Translations under genes and position numbers: made by a program
Part shown: positions 36,968 through 46,188 of the stretch, one piece after another
How the letters are laid out: each line of letters begins with the position of its first letter
How positions within the stretch are numbered: position 1 is the first letter of the stretch
The notes under the pieces: model-generated
Databases searched by the model: none
The model's input: the letters and a program-made list of their open reading frames with translations, nothing else
Told to the model about the DNA's origin: nothing
NCBI GenBank assembly: GCA_029259915.1
Contig: JAJDED010000039.1
Span: 1 to 64,000 of the forward strand
Direction: 5' to 3'
DNA length: 64,000 nucleotides
Source: Planctomycetota bacterium
GTDB taxonomy: Bacteria; Planctomycetota; Planctomycetia; Pirellulales; Lacipirellulaceae

Positions 36968-37237
36968 GTGATGAACTCCAAATCCTCAATTTGCTTGTAT
37001 CTGTGTGGGCTTTTTCTTTTTGCTTTGCTTGCTACCAGTGCAATTACTGTCGCGCCCGGCGGAGAGAGTGAATTAGCAGGCTTGATGGCGTTCAATGGCT
37101 TCTGCTTAGTCCTCTTTGGTTTTTTGGTGTTCGTTTTTCGGGGAAACAAGCCTCAGCAACCAAGCTGGGGATTGCGAGTATTCCAAGGAGTTGCTGTCGT
37201 GGCAACTTTCTTTGTATTGCTTGTTTGCATTGGTTGA
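36968..37237 (+). CDS. Small membrane protein
   Basis: 89 aa, three hydrophobic segments. Confidence 0.45.
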   Translation: MMNSKSSICLYLCGLFLFALLATSAITVAPGGESELAGLMAFNGFCLVLFGFLVFVFRGNKPQQPSWGLRVFQGVAVVATFFVLLVCIG

Positions 37238-37288
37238 TTATTGCCTAACAATGCATGGTCGCTACAGAAAAAGTAGTGACTGCCGCCC

Positions 37289-38008
37289 CTATTCGCCAGA
37301 AACTGCCGGAGCTTCTTCTTCCGCAGTCAGCACCGCGAGCGTCTGCTGTAGTTCGCGGCGGGTGGCTTCGCTGTATTCGATGTCAAACCAGACGATTTTT
37401 CCAGCGGGATCGAGTACATAGATTCTCGGCAGGGCAACGCTGCCGACGGTGGCCAGCGCTTTGCCGTTGCTGTCGAGAAACGTGGGGAAGGTCGCTTTCG
37501 CGCGGTTGAGCGCCGTTTGAACTGCCCCCGCTGGCTGACGGACGGCTATGCCAAGAATGGCAACCTGCTCGGGATCGTGTTTTTCGGTTCCGTAGGCAAT
37601 GAGATCTTCCATCGCGGAGCGCGCCATCCAGCGGTCGGGTTGCCAGAACAGTACGACGGTTGCTTGCTTGCCGTACAAGCTTGGCAACTTAGTCGAAGCA
37701 CCGCCCAATTGGGGAAGTTCCAGCGCCGGCAGCAGCGCATCCACGCCGATCGTACACCACTGGCCGTGATACTTGGAAAGCCAAACCTGCGGAATCGTCG
37801 GCTGCGGCTCTTCGACAACCTCTTTACGCACGACATGCGGTTGTGGAAATGCAGCGACCGCAAGATCCGAAGAATCGTCACGCAATTCAGAAACCTCTAC
37901 TTGGCCATCAGTCAAATCCAAGCGGCTCGGCACAGCAGACGACCTCGTACAACCCAAGCAAAGAGCGCACATCCCCAGCAACAAATTGAACCGACGCGAG
38001 CAGGTCAT
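37289..38008 (-). CDS. Redoxin/TlpA-like lipoprotein without CxxC
   Basis: Lipobox LCLGC; KLPSLYGKQATVVLFWQPDRWMARSAMEDL...LPRIYVLDPAGKIVWFDIEYS. Confidence 0.7.
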   Translation of the reverse strand: MTCSRRFNLLLGMCALCLGCTRSSAVPSRLDLTDGQVEVSELRDDSSDLAVAAFPQPHVVRKEVVEEPQPTIPQVWLSKYHGQWCTIGVDALLPALELPQLGGASTKLPSLYGKQATVVLFWQPDRWMARSAMEDLIAYGTEKHDPEQVAILGIAVRQPAGAVQTALNRAKATFPTFLDSNGKALATVGSVALPRIYVLDPAGKIVWFDIEYSEATRRELQQTLAVLTAEEEAPAVSGE

Positions 38009-38066
38009 TCCTTTGATCAATGCAATCTCCCCTAACAACCAATCTCTTTATATCGGAAGGAATTTT

Positions 38067-38165
38067 AATAGCCACAAGAAACACAAAAATCACAAAAACA
38101 AACAGAAATCTATCGGAGTCAAGTCTTCATCCTCTTCGTGCCTCTTCGTGTTTTTTGTGGCCATT
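38067..38165. repeat. Intergenic inverted repeat, GCCACAAGAAACACAAAA word type
   Basis: AGCCACAAGAAACACAAAAATCAC ... CTCTTCGTGCCTCTTCGTGTTTTTTGTGGCC. Confidence 0.6.
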
Positions 38166-38177
38166 TCCACACACCCG

Positions 38178-39944
38178 TTAAGCGTCGATCTTCACACCGA
38201 GTTCTTTAAGCTGCTTTGCATCGACCGTGCCTGGGGCTTCGGTCATCAAATCGGTTGCTTTTTGCGTTTTGGGAAAAGCAATACAGTCGCGAATGTTTTC
38301 TAGTTCGCCAAACAGCATCACCCAACGATCGATGCCCAAGGCAATTCCGCCGTGCGGCGGCGCACCATACTGGAGTGCGTCGAGCAGAAAGCCGAACCGC
38401 TCTTTGGCCGTCGCTTCGTCGATTCCCAACAGCGAAAACACCTTTTGCTGAATTTCGGCATCGTGGATACGAATCGTGCCGCCGCCCGCTTCGCTGCCGT
38501 TGATCACCAGATCGTAGGCCTGCGCGCGACACTTGCCTGGATCGTCCTCCAGGTGGGCCAAGTCGCGCTCCAGCGGTGCGGTAAACGGATGATGCATCGC
38601 TTGCCAGCGCTGCTCGTCCTCGTCGAAATCAAACATGGGAAATTCCTCAACCCAGGAAAAGTGCATCTCCCCTGGCTTGGTGAGTTTCATCTCGCGAGCA
38701 ATTTTGGTACGCAGCGCGTGCAACACTCGGCAGGTTGCCGCGAACTGGTCGGCGGAAAACAGGATCAAGTCGCCCGGCTCCGCCGCCATCCGCCCTCCAA
38801 ACTCCGCGAGCAGTTCCTCACTGAAAAACTTCGCAATCGAGCCGCCCAGTTTGCCGTCCTCTTCCGCACGGAACCAGGCCAATCCCTTGGCGCCAAATTC
38901 TTTGACAAACTCGGTCAGCGCGTCGATCCCACGCCGGCTGTATTGGCTCAAACCATTCTTCACGTTGATCGCACGCACTCGGCCGCCGCTTTTGGCCACA
39001 TTTTTGAACACGCCAAAATCGCTCTTGGCCGCCAGGTCGGTGCATTCGATAATTTCCAAACCGAAACGCAAGTCAGGCGCATCGTGGCCAAAACGCTCCA
39101 TGGCCTCGTCGTACGTCATCCGCGGCAACGGCGTAGGGACATCGAGCCCAAGCTCTTCTTTGGCCAATCGGGCGACCAAGCCATCGATCACGCCAATCAC
39201 GTCGTCGCTGTCGACAAACGACATCTCCAAGTCCAACTGCGTAAACTCCGGCTGGCGGTCGGCGCGTAAGTCTTCGTCGCGAAAACAGCGGGCTACCTGC
39301 ATGTAACGGTCGAAGCCGGCAACCATCAGTATTTGCTTGTAGAGTTGCGGCGATTGAGGCAATGCGTAAAACGTGCCTTGGTTCACCCGGCTGGGGACCA
39401 GATAGTCGCGCGCCCCTTCGGGAGTGCTGCGGCCCAAGACGGGTGTTTCGATGTCGACGAATCCCTGCTGCGTGCAATGATCGCGCATGGTCTTGATCAT
39501 GCGGGCGCGAAGCATCATGATGCGCTGCATTGCTGGACGTCGAAGATCGAGGTACCGATGTTTCAGCCGTAAATCCTCGCCGGGCAATTCTTGGCCATTG
39601 GGCACCACGGGCGGAACAAGGCTTTTGTTGAGAATTTGAAATTCTGTGACACGAACCTCTATCGCCCCTGTTGCCAACTTGGGATTGGCCATCCCCTCGG
39701 GGCGTTCGGCAACGTTGCCCACGGCTTTGATTACGAACTCCGACCGAAGTCCCTTGCTCGCCTCGATCGCATCAACAGGCGTATCGGGCGGGTTGAACAC
39801 CACCTGCGTCACGCCATATCGGTCGCGCAAGTCGACAAACAACCCGCCACCATGATCGCGATAGCTATCGACCCAACCGCAAAGTGTAACGCTCTGGCCA
39901 CATTGTTGTTCGGAAAGTTCGCCGCAAGTATGTGTTCGTAACAC
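38178..39944 (-). CDS. aspS: Aspartate--tRNA ligase
   Basis: MLRTHTCGELSEQQCGQSVTLCGWVDSYRDHGGGLFVDLRDRYGVTQVVF; RCFRDEDLRADRQPEFTQLDLEMSF. Confidence 0.96.
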   Translation of the reverse strand: MLRTHTCGELSEQQCGQSVTLCGWVDSYRDHGGGLFVDLRDRYGVTQVVFNPPDTPVDAIEASKGLRSEFVIKAVGNVAERPEGMANPKLATGAIEVRVTEFQILNKSLVPPVVPNGQELPGEDLRLKHRYLDLRRPAMQRIMMLRARMIKTMRDHCTQQGFVDIETPVLGRSTPEGARDYLVPSRVNQGTFYALPQSPQLYKQILMVAGFDRYMQVARCFRDEDLRADRQPEFTQLDLEMSFVDSDDVIGVIDGLVARLAKEELGLDVPTPLPRMTYDEAMERFGHDAPDLRFGLEIIECTDLAAKSDFGVFKNVAKSGGRVRAINVKNGLSQYSRRGIDALTEFVKEFGAKGLAWFRAEEDGKLGGSIAKFFSEELLAEFGGRMAAEPGDLILFSADQFAATCRVLHALRTKIAREMKLTKPGEMHFSWVEEFPMFDFDEDEQRWQAMHHPFTAPLERDLAHLEDDPGKCRAQAYDLVINGSEAGGGTIRIHDAEIQQKVFSLLGIDEATAKERFGFLLDALQYGAPPHGGIALGIDRWVMLFGELENIRDCIAFPKTQKATDLMTEAPGTVDAKQLKELGVKIDA

Positions 39945-40019
39945 TTTGAATCCTTATTTATTTATCCAGAGTAAAAACCGCCAAGGACGCCAAGGGATTG
40001 TCCTTTGATTCCGAATATT

Positions 40020-40147
40020 TACCACAGAGTCACGGAGAGCACGGAGACTAAAAAGGATTTTTGATTTATGAATTTGTAGAGTCCAACGTTTCATACATAA
40101 ATCAGAAGTCATAAATCAAAACTCCGTGCTCTCCGTGACTCTGTGGT
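40020..40147. repeat. Nested intergenic inverted repeat between aspS and oleD-like gene
   Basis: TACCACAGAGTCACGGAGAGCACGGAG ... CTCCGTGCTCTCCGTGACTCTGTGGTTA; inner arms TTTTGATTTATGA / TCATAAATCAAAA. Confidence 0.85.
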
Positions 40148-40200
40148 TAAAATCCAGGCCAAATCAAACTAGCGATTGTAGTTGTCATGTCGCCGAGCGA

Positions 40201-41217
40201 CTAGGCTTCTCCACGGAGCCATAGGCCGAGACGCTGCATGCCTTGCTCTGTCGAAATACGCGGCTGATAGCCGAAATCTTGTCGGGCTGCGGAGATGTCG
40301 AACCAATGAGATGTGGCTAATTGTGCTGCTAAGAAGCGTGTCATGGGTGGTTCGCTCTTTAGGCGAAGTACTCGATAAACAGCCTCGCAGAGCTTCCCCA
40401 ATCGCCAGGCGGTCGGAAAAGAAACCGATTTTCCCACCGGCGGTAGGTCGGCCAGTGCCAGAATTTCGTCGATCCACTGCCAACAATTCACCGGCTCGCT
40501 CTGGCTGAGGAAGTACGCCTTGCCGTCCACGGGAGAATTCTCCACAGCCAACGCGTCGGCAGCCTGCAAGTGCGCCTCGGCAGCATTTTCCACGTAAATT
40601 GTATCAACCAAATTTTGACCGTCGCCCACGCGCCTCAGCCGACCGCTGCGAGCGCGGGCAATCAATCGCGGAATCAAATGTTGATCGTGCGGACCCCAGA
40701 TGAGATGGGGCCGCAACGCACACGTTGCAAGGCGGCCCGGTTTGTGCGCCTGAAGCACTTCCTGCTCGGCCAGCGCCTTACTACGGGAATAGTGCCCGCC
40801 ATTTTTCTTGAGCCAAGCAATTCCATAATCCACACTTTCGTCCACACCGCATTGGTCCTTGCCTGCAAACACGGCGCTGGGGCTGCTGGTCAGCACCAGC
40901 CGCGGAACCCGATACCGACGACACATCTCAATCACTTGACGTGTCCCCAGAACATTGGTTTCAAAATAATCGTGCCAACGCACCCCAATGCCCGGGCACG
41001 CAGCAGCATGAAATACGCAATCGATGCTTTCTCCCTCGAACGCAGTGGCCAGCGCATCGAGATCGCGCAAATCCCCGCGAACAACTTCCGCACCGAGCGT
41101 TTCCAATTCCGGATAGGCTCCACGACTAAAGCTGCGCACACGGTCCCCACGGGCCAACAGTTGTTCGACAATGGCACGGCCGAGAAATCCACCGCCGCCA
41201 GTCACAAGGGTTTGCAT
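40201..41217 (-). CDS. NAD-dependent epimerase/dehydratase family, OleD-like
   Basis: MQTLVTGGGGFLGRAIVEQLLARGDRVRSFSRGAYPELETLGAEVVRGDLRD; YSRSKALAEQEVLQAH. Confidence 0.82.
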   Translation of the reverse strand: MQTLVTGGGGFLGRAIVEQLLARGDRVRSFSRGAYPELETLGAEVVRGDLRDLDALATAFEGESIDCVFHAAACPGIGVRWHDYFETNVLGTRQVIEMCRRYRVPRLVLTSSPSAVFAGKDQCGVDESVDYGIAWLKKNGGHYSRSKALAEQEVLQAHKPGRLATCALRPHLIWGPHDQHLIPRLIARARSGRLRRVGDGQNLVDTIYVENAAEAHLQAADALAVENSPVDGKAYFLSQSEPVNCWQWIDEILALADLPPVGKSVSFPTAWRLGKLCEAVYRVLRLKSEPPMTRFLAAQLATSHWFDISAARQDFGYQPRISTEQGMQRLGLWLRGEA

Positions 41218-41230
41218 GAGGTGCTAGGAG

Positions 41231-42922
41231 TTAGGGGCTAGGAATTAGGGAACTCTGTTGAGCTGCCCATTCGGCGAGCTGCTCACGGTTGATTTTTGAG
41301 TTGTGCCGGACGTCGACCGGCAGTGACGGATGAAACAGGATTGTACCGATCGGTTCGCAGACAGGATGCTCGGCCGCCAGTTGCAGAAGTTCTGATTGAA
41401 GCTGATGGTATCGGGCATGCGACCAATCTTTGCCGTAAGGCTTGAGCAGTGCGGCGGCAGGTTGCACCACCAAGAGCGGCGTCTGCTGACCGGGAGGACC
41501 GATGCCTACGACCGCCGAGCGGGCAACCTCTTGGGGGGTATTGAACACCGCCTCGGCTGGAACGGTAAACACCGGTCCATCGACGGTCTCCACACGCTGT
41601 GACTTCCGACCGCAGTACCAAAACCGCTTTTCAGAATCGAAATACCCAACGTCACCGGTGCGATGCCAAATCGCATCTCCCTCGGCGATTTTGGAACGTG
41701 CGTTCGCCGTGCCATCAGCCGGTACGACATAAGCAGGAGAAACCTGCGGCCCACGGACGATCAGTTCGCCGATCTCGCCGGTTGGCATCTCTTCCGTTTC
41801 GCCGAGTGTTGCAATCGGCTCGTCGGTGATGCGAATCACGCGCCAGTCGATCGTCGAAAATTTTCGGCCCACACAAACCCCCGCACCACGGTTGGTTTGC
41901 TCGGCCGTTTCGGAAAATACTTCCTCTGCCGATATCGTGGCGACCGGCAAACACTCGGTCGCTCCGTAAGGCGTGTGCATCTTAGCCTCGGGATGAACAT
42001 ACGCAAGCGTCTGCTCAAGCACGCGAGCTGGCACCGGGGCGCCGCAGGAAAAAATCTTGCGGAGCGTCGGAATCTGCAGGTCAAACTTTGCGCAGTATTG
42101 GCTCAGCTTGTCCCACACCGCGGGCGAAGCAAAGGCTTGGGTCACTTGCCAATCGTGGGCGGCGGAAAGCAATTTTTTGGGATCGGCAGACGCAGGGCGC
42201 GAAAAATCCATTTGGGGAAACACCGTCGTCACACCCATTGCCGAATTGAAGAGTCCGAACAAGGCAAAACAAGCCAGATCGGCGCCGCCCGGTTGGATGC
42301 CGTACATCTGTTGGATTTCGTCAACCTGCGTGACAAACATCCGCTGCGTGATCAACACCCCCTTGGGCGGGCCGGTGCTGCCGCTGGTAAAAATGATTGC
42401 CGCCGGGTCGTCGGCGTCGGTCGTTGGTAGGTCGATGCGCGACTGCCGGCCAATGTGCAGCAATTGTCGGTAGGACGCGCCACCCCAAAACCAGCGGCGC
42501 CCCACCGTCACATTTTTTGTCGCCCGGGGAAAACGGTGCCGCATAACGGTTCGCACTGCCTGGGCAGGACTGATCGCGACAAATCCTTCCGGATCGGCTG
42601 CCGACAGACAATCGATCAAATGGCGGCGCCCCATGCCCGGATCGATCAACACGGTGGTCGCACCACTCCGCAGCAAAGCAAACACCAGTTTCACGAATGC
42701 GATGCCCGGCCGCACCAGCAACACGATTCGCGTACCGCGACCTATTCCGATTTCAGCCAGTCCACGGGCCAGCGCCGTGGCGTCTCGCTCCAGCTCGCCA
42801 AATGTACAGGTGGCGTAGCAATTTTTCCCGGCCACGTCGCCCCGACCAGGGCAGGCCACCGCAGGCAACTCGGGCATCCGTTCTGCAAACGGGGTCAATC
42901 GCTCCGCAACATTCAGATGCAT
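41231..42922 (-). CDS. AMP-dependent ligase, OleC-like beta-lactone synthetase
   Basis: LIDPGMGRRHLIDCLSAADPEGFVAIS; IIFTSGSTGPPKGVLITQ; CGAPVPARVLEQTLAYVHPEAKMHTPYGATECLPVA; HRTGDVGYFD. Confidence 0.83.
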   Translation of the reverse strand: MHLNVAERLTPFAERMPELPAVACPGRGDVAGKNCYATCTFGELERDATALARGLAEIGIGRGTRIVLLVRPGIAFVKLVFALLRSGATTVLIDPGMGRRHLIDCLSAADPEGFVAISPAQAVRTVMRHRFPRATKNVTVGRRWFWGGASYRQLLHIGRQSRIDLPTTDADDPAAIIFTSGSTGPPKGVLITQRMFVTQVDEIQQMYGIQPGGADLACFALFGLFNSAMGVTTVFPQMDFSRPASADPKKLLSAAHDWQVTQAFASPAVWDKLSQYCAKFDLQIPTLRKIFSCGAPVPARVLEQTLAYVHPEAKMHTPYGATECLPVATISAEEVFSETAEQTNRGAGVCVGRKFSTIDWRVIRITDEPIATLGETEEMPTGEIGELIVRGPQVSPAYVVPADGTANARSKIAEGDAIWHRTGDVGYFDSEKRFWYCGRKSQRVETVDGPVFTVPAEAVFNTPQEVARSAVVGIGPPGQQTPLLVVQPAAALLKPYGKDWSHARYHQLQSELLQLAAEHPVCEPIGTILFHPSLPVDVRHNSKINREQLAEWAAQQSSLIPSP

Positions 42923-42937
42923 GTTAATTCCCTGTTC

Positions 42938-42990
42938 CTAGCCGCTGGCGGAAGCCAGTCGTCCACCGGCCTAGCGCCGGTGGCTAATAA
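42938..42990. repeat. REP-like element related to the RAYT-flanking repeats
   Basis: CTAGCCGCTGGCGGAAGCCAGTCGTCCACCGGCCTAGCGCCGGTGGCTAATAA; compare CTAGCCGTCGGCGGAAGCCGATGG and GGCTAATAA near 61364-61444. Confidence 0.65.
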
Positions 42991-43116
42991 GTAAGTGCTT
43001 CGTCGTGATCGGAAATCTTTCGCTTGCCAACTCTGATCCTGACAGGAAGAATAGAAGCAGAAATTCCTTTGCCAAAGGGATCCGTCCAATTTTTTTCTTT
43101 GCGAAGTCAGATCACG

Positions 43117-43332
43117 ATGCCTTTATACGAATTTGTCTGCCAGCAGTGCCAACGCGAGCAGGAATTGTTGCTTTTTGGCAACGACGTCCCCAAGTGCCAG
43201 GCCTGCGGAAGCACGGAGCTGACGAAGCTCCTGAGCGTTCCGGCAGCCCACAGCGTGGAAAAATCGGCTCTCCCGGGTAGTACGAAGCCTGAGGGGCCTT
43301 GTGGCTCGGGCTGCGGCTGTTTTCCGGGCTGA
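43117..43332 (+). CDS. FmdB-family zinc ribbon protein
   Basis: MPLYEFVCQQCQREQELLLFGNDVPKCQACGSTELTKLLSVPA. Confidence 0.88.
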   Translation: MPLYEFVCQQCQREQELLLFGNDVPKCQACGSTELTKLLSVPAAHSVEKSALPGSTKPEGPCGSGCGCFPG

Positions 43333-43737
43333 GCCACGGCTCGGTGGCATGGGCTCTTGTCAAAACCGGCAAAATCGGTGCGCGATATCCTGGCACCCCC
43401 CATTTTGCCCACTCGGAAGTTTGACACTGTTTTCACAGCCTGATTATACTGCCACTAGAGGAATTATCTCCAGTGCTGGCATGAGTGCTTTGTCATAACT
43501 AATTCCAAGAGTTGTCAAAGCACTAGGTTGGGGGCAAATTGTTTCCGCAGCGGGTTCTTGTTGCGTAGCCTCCCTTGATTGCCAACGCTTAGGTCGTAAA
43601 CCCCCCGAGCATCGGAAGCTCCCCAAAAAACGGAACATGCACGTCGCGGACGGCTGATCGAGTTGGTTTGGCAACATTTGGATGCCGCGCTCAGTCCCCC
43701 GGCAGACGTCGCAGGTTCAATAAGAGGAAGTGATTCG

Positions 43738-44577
43738 ATGAATTTCTTTGGCAAAATACTGACCGGTCTGATCTGCATTGTCTCGCTGTTTTTGATGTGG
43801 GTCTCGATCATGGTCTACGCGACGCACAAAAACTGGAAAGATGACGCCGCCCAGCTTACAAAAGATTTGAATCAGGCGACCGCCAAAAACAATCAGCTGG
43901 AAAGCAGTTTGCGTAGCCTCGAAAGCCAGTTGACAGCGGAAGTGGAAGCGTCGCAACAAGAAGTCCGCAAGCTCGAAAGCGAGCGCGTGACTTTACTCGC
44001 ACAGAACACCTCGATTCAAAAAGAGCTCGACCAGCTTCGGCAACAGGAACGCGCCAACACGGCAGCGGTTGCTTCGACACAAGCCAACAACGAAAAACTT
44101 ACTGACGATGTCGAATCGCTGCGGGGACAAATTCGCGAAAATCAGCAAGCCCGCAACAACGCATTTGCCACCATGATCAAAGCAACCGACGAGTTGCACC
44201 AAGCCCAAGGCAATCTTGCTACCGTACGCGAACGCAATATGCAGCTCGTGCAGGAATTGGGCACCACCACCAGCCTGCTAAGAGACAACGGCATCGACCC
44301 GAGCACCGACCCCGAGGCCATCGTCCCGCAGGTGCGCGGCTTGGTCAGTGCTACCCATCGCAGTGCGGGAAGCCAGCTGATCGAAATCACCGTGGGTGCC
44401 GACGATGGCCTGAAACCGGGCCACACCGTGGAGATCTACCGCGGCGAGCGCTATTTGGGACGGGCTGAGATTCTGCGGACTGAGCCCGACCGGGCGGTGG
44501 GGCGCGTCTTGCGTCGATTCCAACAAGGGCAGATCCAAGAGGACGACAATGTCGCAACCAAACTTAGAATCGGTTAG
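43738..44577 (+). CDS. Membrane-anchored coiled-coil protein
   Basis: MNFFGKILTGLICIVSLFLMWVSIMVYATHKNWKDDAAQLTKDLNQATAKNNQLESSLRS... Confidence 0.75.
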   Translation: MNFFGKILTGLICIVSLFLMWVSIMVYATHKNWKDDAAQLTKDLNQATAKNNQLESSLRSLESQLTAEVEASQQEVRKLESERVTLLAQNTSIQKELDQLRQQERANTAAVASTQANNEKLTDDVESLRGQIRENQQARNNAFATMIKATDELHQAQGNLATVRERNMQLVQELGTTTSLLRDNGIDPSTDPEAIVPQVRGLVSATHRSAGSQLIEITVGADDGLKPGHTVEIYRGERYLGRAEILRTEPDRAVGRVLRRFQQGQIQEDDNVATKLRIG

Positions 44578-44773
44578 AGCCCCCAGCATTCTGGCCAAAA
44601 AACCGCAGATGAACGTCTACATGGTGATGCTGATCATCGCCCTGTTGTCGCTGCTGTTCGCCTGCCTGTTCTTGTATCTGGAAATTCGCGAGTACGGCGG
44701 TTGGGGTGCCGAAAAGGGCAAAGTCTCGGCGATGGTTCAGCCGTGGGATCAGGCTTCTTCAATGTGGGCATAG
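44549..44773 (+). CDS. Small single-TM protein overlapping upstream coiled-coil gene
   Basis: 74 aa; MLIIALLSLLFACLFLYLEI. Confidence 0.65.
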   Translation: MSQPNLESVRAPSILAKKPQMNVYMVMLIIALLSLLFACLFLYLEIREYGGWGAEKGKVSAMVQPWDQASSMWA

Positions 44774-44800
44774 TGCTTGGTCGCTGCTTGATTCTCGGTT

Positions 44801-44863
44801 TAGCCGAACGCGCTAGCGTCGGGTTTTCTCGACAATTCACCCGCGGCTAGCGCCGTCGGCTCA
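44801..44863. repeat. REP-like inverted repeat, GAGCCGA/GCTAGC family
   Basis: TAGCCGAACGCGCTAGCGTCGGGT ... ACCCGCGGCTAGCGCCGTCGGCTCA; reverse orientation of 13753-13814. Confidence 0.8.
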
Positions 44864-45128
44864 TATAGGCCATGATGGTTCATAAATCTGTTAGGGTAAT
44901 GCGCGCATTGCTGGCACTTTTCTCAAGGCAAGCGGTCAAGATGGTGCGAGTACCTACAAGACTGTTTTCTCGGTGCCTCTGTGGCGAGAAATCCGGCCTA
45001 GTTGGGACCCGGACCGATTGCTATGATCCCCGCCCTTATTAGCTCCGGGCATAGGTCGGGGCATTTGATCACCCGCTGCAAGTCTTGCGATCGGCAAATT
45101 GCGCCCGATCCCACGCGCGAGAAATACG

Positions 45129-46148
45129 ATGGCTGCATCTTCACCGATAAAACTTTTCACAACCCTGGCGATTGCCTGCCTGTTCGGTCCGTCGGCACAT
45201 GCCCAAAAGCAGTCGGCGCCCGCGGGACAAACAGCCATCATGTCGACGGCAGCCGAAGTGACACCGCCAGCCGATGCACTAGGCGCTCCGCTGGCCCAGG
45301 TAGCTCAACTTCCAAACCAGCCAGGACATGCCGGCGCACCGATCGCAGCCACCGGGCCCGTGGGAGCGCCGTTCCAACTTTCGCCGGTGGAACAACAGTT
45401 TGTCGACCAGATCCTTCAGATGTGGGAAAACGAAGGCGCTAAAATCAAAACCTTTGATTGCCGCTTCGAACGCTGGGAATACGATCCTGTGTTCGGCCCA
45501 GGCGACGATACTCCTGCCATCAAAAGCTTCGGGCAATTGACCTATTCCAAACCGGATCGGGGAAGCTTCAAGATCGACGAAATCCATCGATACGTCCAGC
45601 AAGACGCCAACCAGCCGGGCGAGTACATCCTGCAAAAGCACGAAGTGGGCGAGCACTGGGTTTGCGACGGCAAAGCCATCTTCGAATACAAGCACGACAA
45701 AAAACAACTCGTCGTCCAGCCATTGCCCCCCGAGATGCGTGGCACAGCGATTGTCGACGGCCCGCTGCCGTTTTTGTTTGGCGCCGAAGCAGATAAATTA
45801 AAACGCCGCTATTGGATTCGCAGCAAGCAGTCGAATGCCGAAAGCATTTGGCTCGAAGCCTTTCCTCGCCATCAAGCCGATGCGGCGAACTATCACCACG
45901 TGGAGGTGATGCTCGAACGCAAGACGATGATGCCCACCGCGATTCAAGTCCACATGCCCAACGGACGCAGTCGAGCGGTTTACATGTTCCAAGACCCGAC
46001 GGTCAACGGCACCATGAACCAACTGTTCGGATCACTTTTCAACTCGCCGCGCACGCCGCTAGGCTGGAAACGGGTCGTGCAAGAAGCGCCCGCCGAATCC
46101 CCGCCGGGACCGCAGGCAACTCAACCACAGGACACGACGCAGAGGTGA
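45129..46148 (+). CDS. TIGR03009-like secreted planctomycete protein
   Basis: Signal peptide; LSPVEQQFVDQILQMWENEGAKIKTFDCRFERWEYDPVFG. Confidence 0.75.
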   Translation: MAASSPIKLFTTLAIACLFGPSAHAQKQSAPAGQTAIMSTAAEVTPPADALGAPLAQVAQLPNQPGHAGAPIAATGPVGAPFQLSPVEQQFVDQILQMWENEGAKIKTFDCRFERWEYDPVFGPGDDTPAIKSFGQLTYSKPDRGSFKIDEIHRYVQQDANQPGEYILQKHEVGEHWVCDGKAIFEYKHDKKQLVVQPLPPEMRGTAIVDGPLPFLFGAEADKLKRRYWIRSKQSNAESIWLEAFPRHQADAANYHHVEVMLERKTMMPTAIQVHMPNGRSRAVYMFQDPTVNGTMNQLFGSLFNSPRTPLGWKRVVQEAPAESPPGPQATQPQDTTQR

Positions 46149-46188
46149 GGGGTGAGGATCTAGGATCGAGAGGCGAGGGAATGGCGAG

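Noticed and set aside
14398-40147. Possible CRISPR arrays suggested by repeated short words
   Set aside because: Repeats are inverted pairs with internal periodicity, not regular direct repeats with unique spacers; no cas genes are present.
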